A DNA stretch of 10,487 nucleotides from an uncultured Solobacterium sp. (GTDB taxonomy: Bacteria; Bacillota_I; Bacilli_A; Erysipelotrichales; Erysipelotrichaceae): the NCBI GenBank assembly GCA_938041275.1, contig CALISH010000107.1, forward strand, positions 1 to 10,487, written 5' to 3'. Position 1 is the first letter of the stretch, and each line of letters opens with the position of its first letter. Positions 1-5,834 of the stretch are shown piece by piece. The translations under genes and the position numbers were made by a program. The notes below the pieces were generated by a model. It did not search any database. It was given only the letters and a program-made list of their open reading frames with translations, and had not been told where the DNA came from.

Positions 1-58
1 TACACCACAAACTTCTTTAAAGGTTATAACTTACCCCGACTAATTTTATATAGTCTGT

Positions 59-90
59 AAAAAATGTTCCTGCATAGGGAGCATTTTTTT
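59..90 (+). terminator. Intrinsic terminator of an upstream gene
   Basis: The arm at 59-70 (A-run then ATGTTCC) pairs with 78-89 (GGAGCAT then T-run) around a 7-nt loop, ending in an unbroken T run to position 90. The A-run makes it plausible in both directions. The gene it would end lies off the left edge. Position 1 onward stays open in one frame to a TAA at 58-60, and another frame stops at 41-43, so I cannot say which, if either, is the end of a real gene. Confidence 0.75.
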
Positions 91-100
91 ACAGTTCGAG

Positions 101-106
101 TATAAT
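101..106 (+). promoter_or_regulatory. -10 element (TATAAT) before the aminotransferase gene
   Basis: A perfect TATAAT sits 25 bases before the start codon at 132, which would place transcription start near 113. I find no acceptable -35 hexamer 16-18 bases upstream, because that space is occupied by the terminator stem, and there is no TGn extension. The promoter may therefore be weak or activator-dependent. Confidence 0.4.
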
Positions 107-131
107 AGAGGGGACGTATGAGGTACAGACT

Positions 132-1307
132 ATGGATTATACAAAGTTAGTAGCAAAAAGAGCAGTAAATATGAAACCATCGGGAATTCGTAAATTCTTT
201 GACTTGGTTGCGGAAATACCAGATTGCATTTCACTCAGTGTGGGTGAGCCTGATTTCAAGACACCATGGGATATTCGTGATGCGGCAATTCATACGATTG
301 AACTTGGAAGGACGCAATATACGACCAACGCAGGTTTAAAAGAGTTACGTCTTGCGATTCGTGAATATCTACTTCGTAAATATAATCTGGATTACGACAT
401 TGATCAGATGATTGTGACTGTAGGTGCAAGTGAAGGAATTGACCTTGTATTCCGTACAATCGTAGAAGAAGGTGACGAAGTCATCTTGCCAGATCCAGGA
501 TACGTTACATATCAACCGACAGCTACTTTTGCGGGTGCGAAAGTAAAGTATGTGAAGGCTAAAGTTGAAAATGATTTTAGAATTCAAGCGGCAGATATCA
601 AGGCTGCGATTACAGATAAGACAAAGGCAATTCTACTATCTTACCCAAATAATCCAACAGGCGCAGTTTTATCTTATAAAGAGATGGAAGAAATCGCAGA
701 AGTATTACGTGATACTAATATTCTTGTCATCTCTGATGAAATCTATTCTGAACTCATTTATGGTGATGAAAAGTTTACTTCCTTCGCATCGATTCCAGGG
801 ATGAAGGAAAGAACCATCGTACTAAATGGTTTCTCTAAGACCTTTTCTATGACAGGCTGGCGTTTGGGATATGTACTAGCGCCAAGAGAACTAATCAAGG
901 TGATGTTAAAGGTGCATCAAAACTGTGTTATGGCAGCACCTACCGTGAGTCAATATGCGGCAATTACAGCCCTGCGTGATTGCGATAGAGATGTTGAAGA
1001 GATGCGTAAACAATATGATATGCGTCGACAGTATTGTGTACGTAAGCTCAATGAAATGGGATTAGAAACATTTGAACCAAAGGGTGCATTCTATGTCTTC
1101 CCAAATATTTCAAGTCTTGGTATGACAAGCGGTGAGTTCTGCGAGAAGTTATTGAATGAACAGCATGTCGCAATTATTCCTGGTACTGCTTTTGGAGAGA
1201 GTGGACAAGGTTTTGCGAGAATTAGTTATGCGTATAGTATTGAACACTTGCAAGAAGCGATGAGACGTATTGCACAGTTTATAAAGGATCACAAAGGAGA
1301 AAAATAA
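132..1307 (+). CDS. alaT: PLP-dependent class I/II aminotransferase, AlaT/YugH-like
   Basis: This 391-residue protein is a fold-type I aminotransferase, probably cytosolic, moving an amino group between an amino acid and a 2-oxo acid; alanine/pyruvate is the likeliest pair. Visible family residues are SVGEPDF near 36-42, NNPTG at 173-177, the SDEIY segment at 201-205 whose Asp contacts the PLP pyridine nitrogen, the Schiff-base lysine K236 in GFSKTFSMTGWRLG, and R363 in FARISY that binds the substrate carboxylate. The length is normal. The N-terminal SGIRKFF and VGEPDF segments resemble Bacillus YugH (AlaT) more than PatA, as I remember those sequences. A GAGG lies 8 bases before the ATG. The gene is followed one base later by an Lrp-family regulator, the partner seen for alaT in Bacillus (alaR-alaT). 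Class and reaction type are secure; substrate is inferred from similarity and context, and aspartate or aromatic aminotransferase activity remains possible. Confidence 0.88.
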   Translation: MDYTKLVAKRAVNMKPSGIRKFFDLVAEIPDCISLSVGEPDFKTPWDIRDAAIHTIELGRTQYTTNAGLKELRLAIREYLLRKYNLDYDIDQMIVTVGASEGIDLVFRTIVEEGDEVILPDPGYVTYQPTATFAGAKVKYVKAKVENDFRIQAADIKAAITDKTKAILLSYPNNPTGAVLSYKEMEEIAEVLRDTNILVISDEIYSELIYGDEKFTSFASIPGMKERTIVLNGFSKTFSMTGWRLGYVLAPRELIKVMLKVHQNCVMAAPTVSQYAAITALRDCDRDVEEMRKQYDMRRQYCVRKLNEMGLETFEPKGAFYVFPNISSLGMTSGEFCEKLLNEQHVAIIPGTAFGESGQGFARISYAYSIEHLQEAMRRIAQFIKDHKGEK

Positions 1308-1308
1308 A

Positions 1309-1800
1309 ATGGACAATCTAAAGTTAATTGATTTACTTGTACAAAATCCACGTGCAAGTATTACAGATTTAGCAGATATTCTTGGTGAAACAGAAGAATC
1401 TGTTAACAGTGCAAAGAAAGAACTAGAAGAGAAGAAAATTATCTGTGGTTACCATACAATGGTGAATTGGGATAAGGCAAATATCGATCATGTGGATGCG
1501 ATGATTGGCGTTAGCGCAAAACCAGAACGTGGTAGCGGTTATGATAAGATTGCGGAAAGAATTGCACACTTTCCGGAAGTTAGTAGTCTATTCCTCATGA
1601 GTGGTAATTCTGAGTTTTTGGTAAATGTAAATGGAAAGACAATGCGCGAGGTCGCTGACTTCGTTGGTGAAAAGTTAGCACCAATTGAGGGAGTTGCGGC
1701 TACCGTCACAATGTTTGTGTTAAAGAAGTATAAGGTAAATGGTGTAACCATGGACCTACATAGTGAAGCGGGCGATGAAAGAATGCCAGTATCCGCATAA
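1309..1800 (+). CDS. alaR: Lrp/AsnC family transcriptional regulator, AlaR/YugG-like
   Basis: The 163-residue protein has the Lrp layout: an N-terminal winged helix-turn-helix (about residues 5-50, with the HTH around ASITDLADILGETEESVNSA) followed by a RAM/AsnC ligand-sensing domain (about 65-145). Family members form dimers to octamers that bind DNA and respond to amino acids. The ATG follows the aminotransferase TAA by one base, and its AAAGGAGA ribosome site (1293-1300) lies inside the end of that gene, so the two are almost certainly co-transcribed. In Bacillus the YugG/AlaR homologue controls the neighbouring alanine transaminase, so control of its own operon is a reasonable inference. 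The C-terminal tail after about residue 148 is polar and probably flexible. The assigned ligand is unproven. A T-tailed hairpin ends the transcript just downstream. Confidence 0.88.
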   Translation: MDNLKLIDLLVQNPRASITDLADILGETEESVNSAKKELEEKKIICGYHTMVNWDKANIDHVDAMIGVSAKPERGSGYDKIAERIAHFPEVSSLFLMSGNSEFLVNVNGKTMREVADFVGEKLAPIEGVAATVTMFVLKKYKVNGVTMDLHSEAGDERMPVSA

Positions 1801-1809
1801 ATAGCGAGT

Positions 1810-1850
1810 AGAATCACTTTTTTGTCAGAAAGGCAGAAGTGATTTTTCTT
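1810..1850 (+). terminator. Intrinsic terminator after the Lrp-family gene
   Basis: AATCACTT (1812-1819) pairs perfectly with AAGTGATT (1837-1844), followed by TTTTTCTTT. The loop is 17 nt and may be partly structured. The hairpin lies 12 bases past the TAA and separates the aminotransferase/regulator operon from rpsF. The rpsF -35 element overlaps the end of the T tail. Confidence 0.75.
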
Positions 1851-1877
1851 TACTTTTGTTTGGGGAACTGGTACTAT
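1849..1877 (+). promoter_or_regulatory. Promoter of the rpsF operon
   Basis: TTTACT (1849-1854, 4 of 6 consensus) is spaced 17 bases from TACTAT (1872-1877, 4 of 6), and the -10 is preceded by TGG, a TGn extended -10. Transcription would start near 1884, immediately before the leader hairpins. A second reading uses TATATT at 1875-1880, but its spacing to any -35 is poor. Confidence 0.55.
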
Positions 1878-1881
1878 ATTG

Positions 1882-1945
1882 TGGCGAGTGGGTTACTCCC
1901 GCTCCTTGCCAGAAATGGCCGTTAGACCAGAAGGAGGTGTACGGA
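1882..1945 (+). promoter_or_regulatory. Candidate S6:S18 autoregulatory mRNA leader of the rpsF operon
   Basis: The leader can fold two ways. In one, CTCCTT (1902-1907) pairs with AAGGAG of the Shine-Dalgarno (1931-1936), stacked on hairpin GCCA-GAAA-TGGC (1908-1919). This leaves a one-sided bulge, 1920-1930, whose start forms a CCG trinucleotide (1919-1921). That arrangement (a helix hiding the ribosome site, a short hairpin, a 3'-side bulge with CCG) matches the published S6:S18-binding motif that mimics 16S rRNA. In the other fold, GAGTGGG (1886-1892) pairs with CCCGCTC (1898-1904), removing CTC from the first helix and freeing the Shine-Dalgarno. The pairings are seen in the sequence; binding by S6:S18 is inferred from the motif and from its position ahead of rpsF. 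Confidence 0.6.
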
Positions 1946-2251
1946 ATGAAGAAGTATGAAGTCATGTACATCATCAATGAATCTGTTGAAACAGAGAAGA
2001 GAGCTGAATTAATCGAGACTCTCAGCAAGATCATCACTGACAACGGTGGTAAGATTGCAAAGACAGATGAATGGGGCATGCGTGAATTCGCATATCACAT
2101 TGATGACATGAAGAAGGGTTACTATGTAGTAACAGCATTTGAAGCAGATAATGCCTGCGTTAAGGAATTCGATCGTTTGATGGGAATCAACGCAAATGTT
2201 GTTCGTTTCATGATTACCCGTGACGAAGCTCCGGCTAAGGGAGCTAAGTAA
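1946..2251 (+). CDS. rpsF: 30S ribosomal protein S6
   Basis: This 101-residue protein binds S18 and the central domain (platform) of 16S rRNA in the small subunit. The start MKKYEVMYII, the middle WGMREFAYHIDDMKKGYYV and the ending FMITRDE are typical of bacterial S6. The open frame extends upstream to 1856, but the ATG at 1946 is chosen because it follows a perfect AAGGAGGT (1931-1938) by 7 bases, gives the usual S6 length, and the upstream part is promoter and leader. The TAA at 2249-2251 overlaps the ssb ATG by one base, so translation of ssb is probably coupled. The order rpsF-ssb-rpsR is the standard Bacillota arrangement. S6 together with S18 is expected to repress this operon through the leader. 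Confidence 0.97.
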   Translation: MKKYEVMYIINESVETEKRAELIETLSKIITDNGGKIAKTDEWGMREFAYHIDDMKKGYYVVTAFEADNACVKEFDRLMGINANVVRFMITRDEAPAKGAK

Positions 2252-2733
2252 TGATTAACCGCGTTGTTTTGGTTGGCAGACTAACACGTGATGTGGAAGT
2301 TCGTAAGACAGCTAGTGGCTTATCCGTTGCGACATTTACTGTTGCATGTGATCGTCGTATGGCTCGTGGACAGGATGGAAACAATCAACAGTCTGCAGAC
2401 TTCATCAGTTGTGTCGCTTGGCGACAAGCTGCCGATTTCTTAGGCTCATATGCACGTAAGGGTGCGTTAGTGGGTGTTGAAGGAAGAATCCAGACACGTA
2501 ACTATGATCGTGATGGACAGAAGGTTTATGTTACAGAAATCGTTTGCGATACTGTAAACTTACTTGAATCTAAGAGTCAATCACAGAGCAGAGCACAAAA
2601 CAGTGGTTATCAAGACAACAGTTATCAACAGCCGTATTCACAACCAAAACCATCTATAAATGATGATTTTGTGAGTGATGACTTCGGCGCAGGAATCGGA
2701 ATGGATATTTCCAGCGATGACCTGCCATTCTAA
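2251..2733 (+). CDS. ssb: Single-stranded DNA-binding protein SSB
   Basis: SSB coats single-stranded DNA during replication, repair and recombination, normally as a homotetramer. The 160-residue protein has an N-terminal OB fold (about 1-105, beginning MINRVVLVGRLTRD and including FISCVAWRQAADFL and the VEGRIQTRNYDRDGQKVYVTE strand region). A Gln/Ser/Asn-rich disordered linker follows (about 108-140), then the conserved acidic tip SSDDLPF that recruits partner proteins. The length is normal. Its ATG overlaps the rpsF stop codon, and an AAGGGAG lies 7 bases upstream inside rpsF, so it depends on rpsF transcription and probably on coupled translation. It lies 17 bases before rpsR. Confidence 0.97.
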   Translation: MINRVVLVGRLTRDVEVRKTASGLSVATFTVACDRRMARGQDGNNQQSADFISCVAWRQAADFLGSYARKGALVGVEGRIQTRNYDRDGQKVYVTEIVCDTVNLLESKSQSQSRAQNSGYQDNSYQQPYSQPKPSINDDFVSDDFGAGIGMDISSDDLPF

Positions 2734-2750
2734 ATAAAGGAGAACAGACA

Positions 2751-2981
2751 ATGGCATTCAGAAAACAAAGAATGGGCCGCAGAAAGGTCTGCTACTTTAC
2801 AAAAAACAACATCACTTATATCGATTATAAGGATGTAGAGCTCTTGAAGAAATTCGTTAGCGCAAATGGAAAGATTACTCCACGTCGCGTTACAGGAACT
2901 CGTGCGAAGTACCAGAGAATGTTAGCAATCGCTATTAAGCGTGCTCGTCAAATGGCTTTATTACCATACGTAGAAGACTAA
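2751..2981 (+). CDS. rpsR: 30S ribosomal protein S18
   Basis: The 76-residue protein binds S6 and 16S rRNA in the subunit platform. The basic N-terminus, RRKVCYFTKN, IDYKDVELLKKFV, GKITPRRVTGTRAKYQR and the ending MALLPYVED are diagnostic of S18. It carries a single cysteine in the N-terminal segment. AAAGGAG (2736-2742) lies 8 bases before the ATG. It is the last gene of the operon; a T-tailed hairpin begins 8 bases after the TAA. No rplI follows, as in operons of the Bacillus rpsF-ssb-rpsR type. Confidence 0.97.
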   Translation: MAFRKQRMGRRKVCYFTKNNITYIDYKDVELLKKFVSANGKITPRRVTGTRAKYQRMLAIAIKRARQMALLPYVED

Positions 2982-2988
2982 TGACACA

Positions 2989-3018
2989 AACGACTATCAA
3001 TGTAGGTAGTCGTTTTTT
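2989..3018 (+). terminator. Intrinsic terminator of the rpsF-ssb-rpsR operon
   Basis: AACGACTA (2989-2996) pairs perfectly with TAGTCGTT (3007-3014) across a 10-nt loop and runs into six T residues (3013-3018). Confidence 0.88.
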
Positions 3019-3026
3019 GCGCACAA

Positions 3027-3051
3027 AAAAAGAAGCTTTGCGCTTCTTTTT
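3027..3051 (-). terminator. Terminator of lrgAB, symmetric and probably bidirectional
   Basis: AAAAAGAAGC (3027-3036) pairs with GCTTCTTTTT (3042-3051) around TTTGC. On the minus strand it starts 5 bases beyond the lrgB stop and ends in a T run. On the plus strand it can back up the rpsR terminator immediately before it, so the two convergent operons are well insulated. Confidence 0.8.
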
Positions 3052-3056
3052 GAAGT

Positions 3057-3749
3057 TTACATGATATGTGCAAAGACGGTTGCTAGAACAACGGTAATAA
3101 TACCAGATGTACAAATAGCAAGACCTGCCATAGCACCTTGTAAGTCACCGAGTTCGATTGCCTTGGATGTGCCGATTGCGTGAGCACTAGCTCCAAGGGC
3201 TAAGCCTTGAGCAATTGGGTCAGTGATATGGAAAACCTTGAATACGATATCTGCGATGATTGCGCCAAAGATACCTGTTACGATGATAACTGCAACTGTT
3301 ACTGGTACGATACCACCTAGTTCCTCTGCGATACCCATACCGATTGCGGTAGTAATTGATTTTGGTAAGAATGTAACGTATTGTTCGTGGTTAAAGCGGA
3401 ATAATAAGGCAAGGATCAATACGGTTGTGACACTACTAGCACAACCACACGCAATAGAGATACTAATTATCTTCCAATTAGATTTTAGTCTTTCGATTTC
3501 CTTGTAAAGAGGTACGGCTAACGCAACTGTTGCAGGGGTTAATAGCCAGCTGAGATACTTTGCGGAAGAGTAGTAGGAATCGTAGTCGACATGGAAGATT
3601 TCAACAAAACCGATTATAAAAATAATCGCAATGAGTAATGGATTAAAGATTGGTAACTTGAATTTCTCGCGACACAAAAGTCCAACAAAGAAACCCATCA
3701 ATGAGATGACAACGCCCATCGTTGCGCTATTTAACATTACATTATTCAT
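3057..3749 (-). CDS. lrgB: LrgB/CidB family membrane protein
   Basis: This 230-residue, strongly hydrophobic protein has several membrane segments, beginning with MGVVISLMGFFVGLL, and the family's conserved stretches: LLTPATVALAVPLY, PKSITTAIGMGIAEELGG and GASAHAIGTSKAIELG followed by QGAMAGLAI. The LrgB/CidB family works with LrgA/CidA. In Staphylococcus the pair was described as modulating murein hydrolase activity, while Bacillus PftAB (YsbAB) is a pyruvate facilitator and Streptococcus mutans lrgAB is also linked to pyruvate uptake. The ATG lies in the last codons of lrgA, giving an 8-base overlap, with AAGGAG about 10 bases upstream, so the two are translationally coupled. I favour small-acid transport over a lytic role because no murein hydrolase gene is near, but the sequence does not settle it. 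Confidence 0.9.
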   Translation of the reverse strand: MNNVMLNSATMGVVISLMGFFVGLLCREKFKLPIFNPLLIAIIFIIGFVEIFHVDYDSYYSSAKYLSWLLTPATVALAVPLYKEIERLKSNWKIISISIACGCASSVTTVLILALLFRFNHEQYVTFLPKSITTAIGMGIAEELGGIVPVTVAVIIVTGIFGAIIADIVFKVFHITDPIAQGLALGASAHAIGTSKAIELGDLQGAMAGLAICTSGIITVVLATVFAHIM

Positions 3750-4098
3750 GATCAGAGTACTCCTTACGTAATAACATAGACACTTTACCAGTGATAGCCA
3801 TTACAACAACTGTAGAAATCATCATGATAATGATGGATTGAATTAAGATTGGTTTAATTGATGTAGTAGATTGGATTAAACCAACGGCTGCTGGTATAAA
3901 CATGATAGGCATAATATCAATCAAGAAATCAGCTGTATCATGTACTTCATTGATTTTAAAGATACCATGGTTGAGTGCGATGAATAATAAAACAAGACCA
4001 TAGATAGATGAAGGAATTGGTAATGGTATAAATTCATGTAAGATTTCACCAATACATGTAAAGAATAAGATAATTAAAAACTGACGCATGTGCTTCAT
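3742..4098 (-). CDS. lrgA: LrgA/CidA family membrane protein
   Basis: The 118-residue protein shows about four hydrophobic segments and the family's hallmarks: FTCIGEILHEFIPLPIPSSIYGLVLLF near the N-terminus and IMPIMFIPAAVGLI in the middle. It is the small partner of LrgB, originally called antiholin-like and in Bacillus (PftA) part of a pyruvate facilitator. The start at 4098 is preferred over the internal Met4 because GGAGG (minus strand, 4110-4106) is 7 bases away. It overlaps lrgB by 8 bases. Upstream lie a -10-like element, a cre-like box and an inverted repeat, all in the region shared with the divergent purine permease gene. Bacillus and streptococcal homologues are governed by CcpA and a LytST-type two-component system; no such sensor gene is in this window. 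Confidence 0.88.
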   Translation of the reverse strand: MKHMRQFLIILFFTCIGEILHEFIPLPIPSSIYGLVLLFIALNHGIFKINEVHDTADFLIDIMPIMFIPAAVGLIQSTTSIKPILIQSIIIMMISTVVVMAITGKVSMLLRKEYSDHE

Positions 4099-4121
4099 AG
4101 AAAAACCTCCAAACGCATGTT

Positions 4122-4130
4122 ATTATCCCA
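4122..4130 (-). promoter_or_regulatory. Possible extended -10 for lrgAB
   Basis: On the minus strand the sequence reads TGGGATAAT: a TGn extension directly followed by GATAAT (5 of 6 consensus). Transcription would start near 4115, leaving a short leader that still includes the GGAGG at 4110-4106. No good -35 is present at the correct spacing, which would fit a promoter needing an activator. Confidence 0.4.
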
Positions 4131-4173
4131 TTATTTTTTAGATAAGGGTATATATATTTTTTAAGATTTTTTA

Positions 4174-4187
4174 TGATAGTGCTTTCA
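4174..4187 (-). promoter_or_regulatory. CcpA cre-like site upstream of lrgAB
   Basis: Read on the minus strand, TGAAAGCACTATCA matches the cre consensus TGWAANCGNTNWCA at every constrained position except one, where the central CG is CA. It lies about 75-90 bases before the lrgA start. Homologous lrgAB/pftAB operons are known CcpA targets, which raises confidence. If the extended -10 at 4122-4130 is the true promoter, the box sits near -60 to -72, a position more often linked with activation than with simple blockage. Confidence 0.5.
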
Positions 4188-4219
4188 TTTTATGGAATAT
4201 ATACATTTTGCATAAAATG
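4186..4219. repeat. Perfect 9-bp inverted repeat in the lrgA/purine permease divergent region
   Basis: CATTTTATG (4186-4194) is mirrored exactly by CATAAAATG (4211-4219) with 16 bases between. A further half-site, ACATTTT at 4203-4209, pairs with AAAATGT at 4214-4220. The arms are centred 25 bases apart, about two helical turns, which suits a dimeric DNA-binding protein. No T run follows, so it is not a terminator. Function is unknown. Confidence 0.45.
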
Positions 4220-4250
4220 TTGGAAAAATTGTTTTTTTAACAAATACCCT

Positions 4251-4279
4251 TTGTAATCGTCTTGTTTATTTCATATAAT
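4251..4279 (+). promoter_or_regulatory. Promoter of the riboswitch-controlled purine permease gene
   Basis: TTGTAA (4251-4256, 4 of 6) is spaced 17 bases from a perfect TATAAT (4274-4279). Transcription would start near 4286, nine bases before the riboswitch P1 stem, the geometry expected for a riboswitch leader. Confidence 0.78.
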
Positions 4280-4294
4280 ACCTATGTGCCACAT

Positions 4295-4359
4295 ATCGTA
4301 TATGCTTTCGAATTGGCGGAAGTGTCTCTACCCTGCTACCTTAATAGCGGGACTACGGT
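4295..4359 (+). promoter_or_regulatory. Purine riboswitch aptamer, guanine class
   Basis: The three-way junction can be drawn completely. P1 pairs 4295-4300 with 4354-4359. P2 pairs 4304-4310 with 4317-4323, closed by loop AATTGG. P3 pairs 4332-4338 with 4345-4351, closed by loop CCTTAA. The conserved joining strand GTCTCTACC (4324-4332) supplies the residue equivalent to U51 (4329). The specificity base equivalent to xpt position 74 is C (4353), so guanine, hypoxanthine or xanthine should be read and not adenine; U51 being kept argues against the 2'-deoxyguanosine variant. GG of L2 (4315-4316) can pair with CC of L3 (4339-4340), the usual loop kiss. It precedes a purine permease gene and a terminator. 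Confidence 0.92.
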
Positions 4360-4419
4360 TGTCTCTATTCTTTTTAGTGACTTCCTGTTGAGATGATTCT
4401 TGGCAGGATTTTTATTTTT
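4357..4419 (+). terminator. Riboswitch expression platform: terminator with competing antiterminator
   Basis: The terminator stem pairs 4383-4393 (TCCTGTTGAGA) with 4398-4408 (TCTTGGCAGGA) around TGAT, then T5-A-T5. The competing helix pairs 4357-4365 (GGTTGTCTC) with 4390-4398, nine pairs including four G-U. Because 4357-4359 belong to the 3' strand of aptamer P1, ligand binding should block the antiterminator and stop transcription: a genetic OFF switch for the permease when guanine is plentiful. Confidence 0.8.
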
Positions 4420-4455
4420 AAGGGCAGCGATGTGTGAAAAACAAGGGGGATATTT

Positions 4456-5823
4456 ATGTTAGAAAAGTTATTTCATTTAAAGGAAAACGGCACAACAGTT
4501 AAAACAGAATTGATCGCAGGTGTTACAACATTTATCACAATGGTTTATATCCTTGCGCTCAACCCATCCATCTTAAGTGTTTCTGGTATGGATGCAGGTT
4601 CTATCTTGACAGCGACTGCAGTCGCATCCGCAATTGCATGTTTCTGCATGGCTGCATTTTCCAATACACCATTTGCATTATCTGCTGGTTTAGGCTTGAA
4701 TGCTTACTTCGCATACACAGTATGTGGTGTTATGGGTTATCCGTGGCAGGTTGCGTTAACAGCAGTACTTGTGGAAGGTATTATCTTTATCATCATGTCA
4801 CTTACAAGTGTTCGTGAAGCAATCTTCAATGCAATTCCAGTACAGTTAAAGGTAGCTGTATCTGTAGGTATTGGTTTCTTCATCACATTCATCGGTGTAC
4901 AAAATGCACATATCATCGTTGATGGCGCAACACTCGTTAGTTTATATTCATTCACAAATGGTATTGCGAATGGAACATTCTCATCACAGGGTGTAGGTGT
5001 TATCTTGTGTATGATTGGTGTTATCTCTATTGTGATTATGTTAATCAAGGGTGTTAAGGGATATATGTTATGGGGTATCTTACTAACTTGGGTATTAGGT
5101 ATTATCTGCCAATTAGTAGGTATCTATGTACCAAATCCAGAATTAGGTTACTATTCATTAATCCCAACAGCATTCTTCTCAATGCCAAATTCTGTTGCTC
5201 CTACATTCTTCCAATTTGACTTTGCGTTTGTGGCAAGTCACCTTGCAAACTTTGTGGTAGTAGTATTTGCATTCTTATTCGTAGATGTCTTCGATACACT
5301 TGGAACAGTTATCGGATGTGCTTCTAAGGCAAATATGTTAGACAAGGATGGTAAGTTACCAAGAATTAAGGGTGTATTATTAGCTGATGCTGTTGGTACA
5401 ACAGTAGGGGCTATCTTAGGTACATCTACAATCACAACATTCGTTGAATCTTCTTCTGGTATTACTGAAGGTGGTAGAACAGGTTTAACAAGTGTTACAA
5501 CAGGTATCTTGTTCTTGGTTGCTCTATTCTTATCTCCATTATTCTTAACAATTCCTTCCTTTGCGACAGCACCTGCATTGATCGTAGTTGGATTCTTAAT
5601 GATGCAGCAGGTTGTCAACATTGAATGGCATGATATCACAAAGGCATTCCCATGTTTTGTATGCATTACTATGATGGGCTTTGCATATTCAATTTCTGAA
5701 GGTATTGCATTTGGTTTTATCTCTTACACATTCATTCATGTGATTACAGGTAAGGCAAAGGAAATTTCACTCTTGATGTATATTCTTACAGGATTATTCA
5801 TCTTGAAGTTCTTCATTATCTAA
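4456..5823 (+). CDS. pbuG: NCS2 family guanine/hypoxanthine permease, AzgA/PbuG type
   Basis: The 455-residue polytopic membrane protein imports purine bases by proton symport. It belongs to the AzgA-like branch of NCS2: the N-terminal TELIAGVTTFITMVYILALNP, NTPFALSAGLGLNAYFAYTV (about 70-88), VDVFDTLGTVIG (276-287) and GTSTITTFVESSSGITEGGRTGL (about 322-344), the last two carrying the substrate-site segments of TM8 and TM10. About 12-14 membrane segments are expected, and the length is normal. The ATG follows AAGGGGG by about 6 bases. A guanine-class riboswitch with terminator lies directly upstream, so expression should fall when guanine-type purines are abundant, supporting guanine, hypoxanthine or xanthine as substrate. 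Its own terminator follows 11 bases after the stop. Choice among PbuG and PbuO-like specificities cannot be made from sequence alone. Confidence 0.93.
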   Translation: MLEKLFHLKENGTTVKTELIAGVTTFITMVYILALNPSILSVSGMDAGSILTATAVASAIACFCMAAFSNTPFALSAGLGLNAYFAYTVCGVMGYPWQVALTAVLVEGIIFIIMSLTSVREAIFNAIPVQLKVAVSVGIGFFITFIGVQNAHIIVDGATLVSLYSFTNGIANGTFSSQGVGVILCMIGVISIVIMLIKGVKGYMLWGILLTWVLGIICQLVGIYVPNPELGYYSLIPTAFFSMPNSVAPTFFQFDFAFVASHLANFVVVVFAFLFVDVFDTLGTVIGCASKANMLDKDGKLPRIKGVLLADAVGTTVGAILGTSTITTFVESSSGITEGGRTGLTSVTTGILFLVALFLSPLFLTIPSFATAPALIVVGFLMMQQVVNIEWHDITKAFPCFVCITMMGFAYSISEGIAFGFISYTFIHVITGKAKEISLLMYILTGLFILKFFII

Positions 5824-5834
5824 ACAAATGATCG

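Noticed and set aside
1..60. Possible 3' ends of an upstream gene (stops at 41-43 and 58-60)
   Set aside because: Stretches this short stay open by chance, and the residues match no family I recognise; only the following terminator implies an upstream gene.
1856..1945. Upstream extension of the rpsF reading frame by 30 residues
   Set aside because: It covers promoter and leader RNA; the ATG at 1946 has a perfect ribosome site and gives the normal S6 length.
3057..4098. lrgAB as a holin/antiholin lysis or toxin-antitoxin module
   Set aside because: No murein hydrolase or lytic partner is nearby, and the cre-like box with family knowledge of pyruvate transport fits a metabolic role better.
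5238..5666. 142-residue minus-strand open frame within the permease gene
   Set aside because: It is the antisense shadow of a well-supported membrane protein gene, with no ribosome site or recognisable motif.
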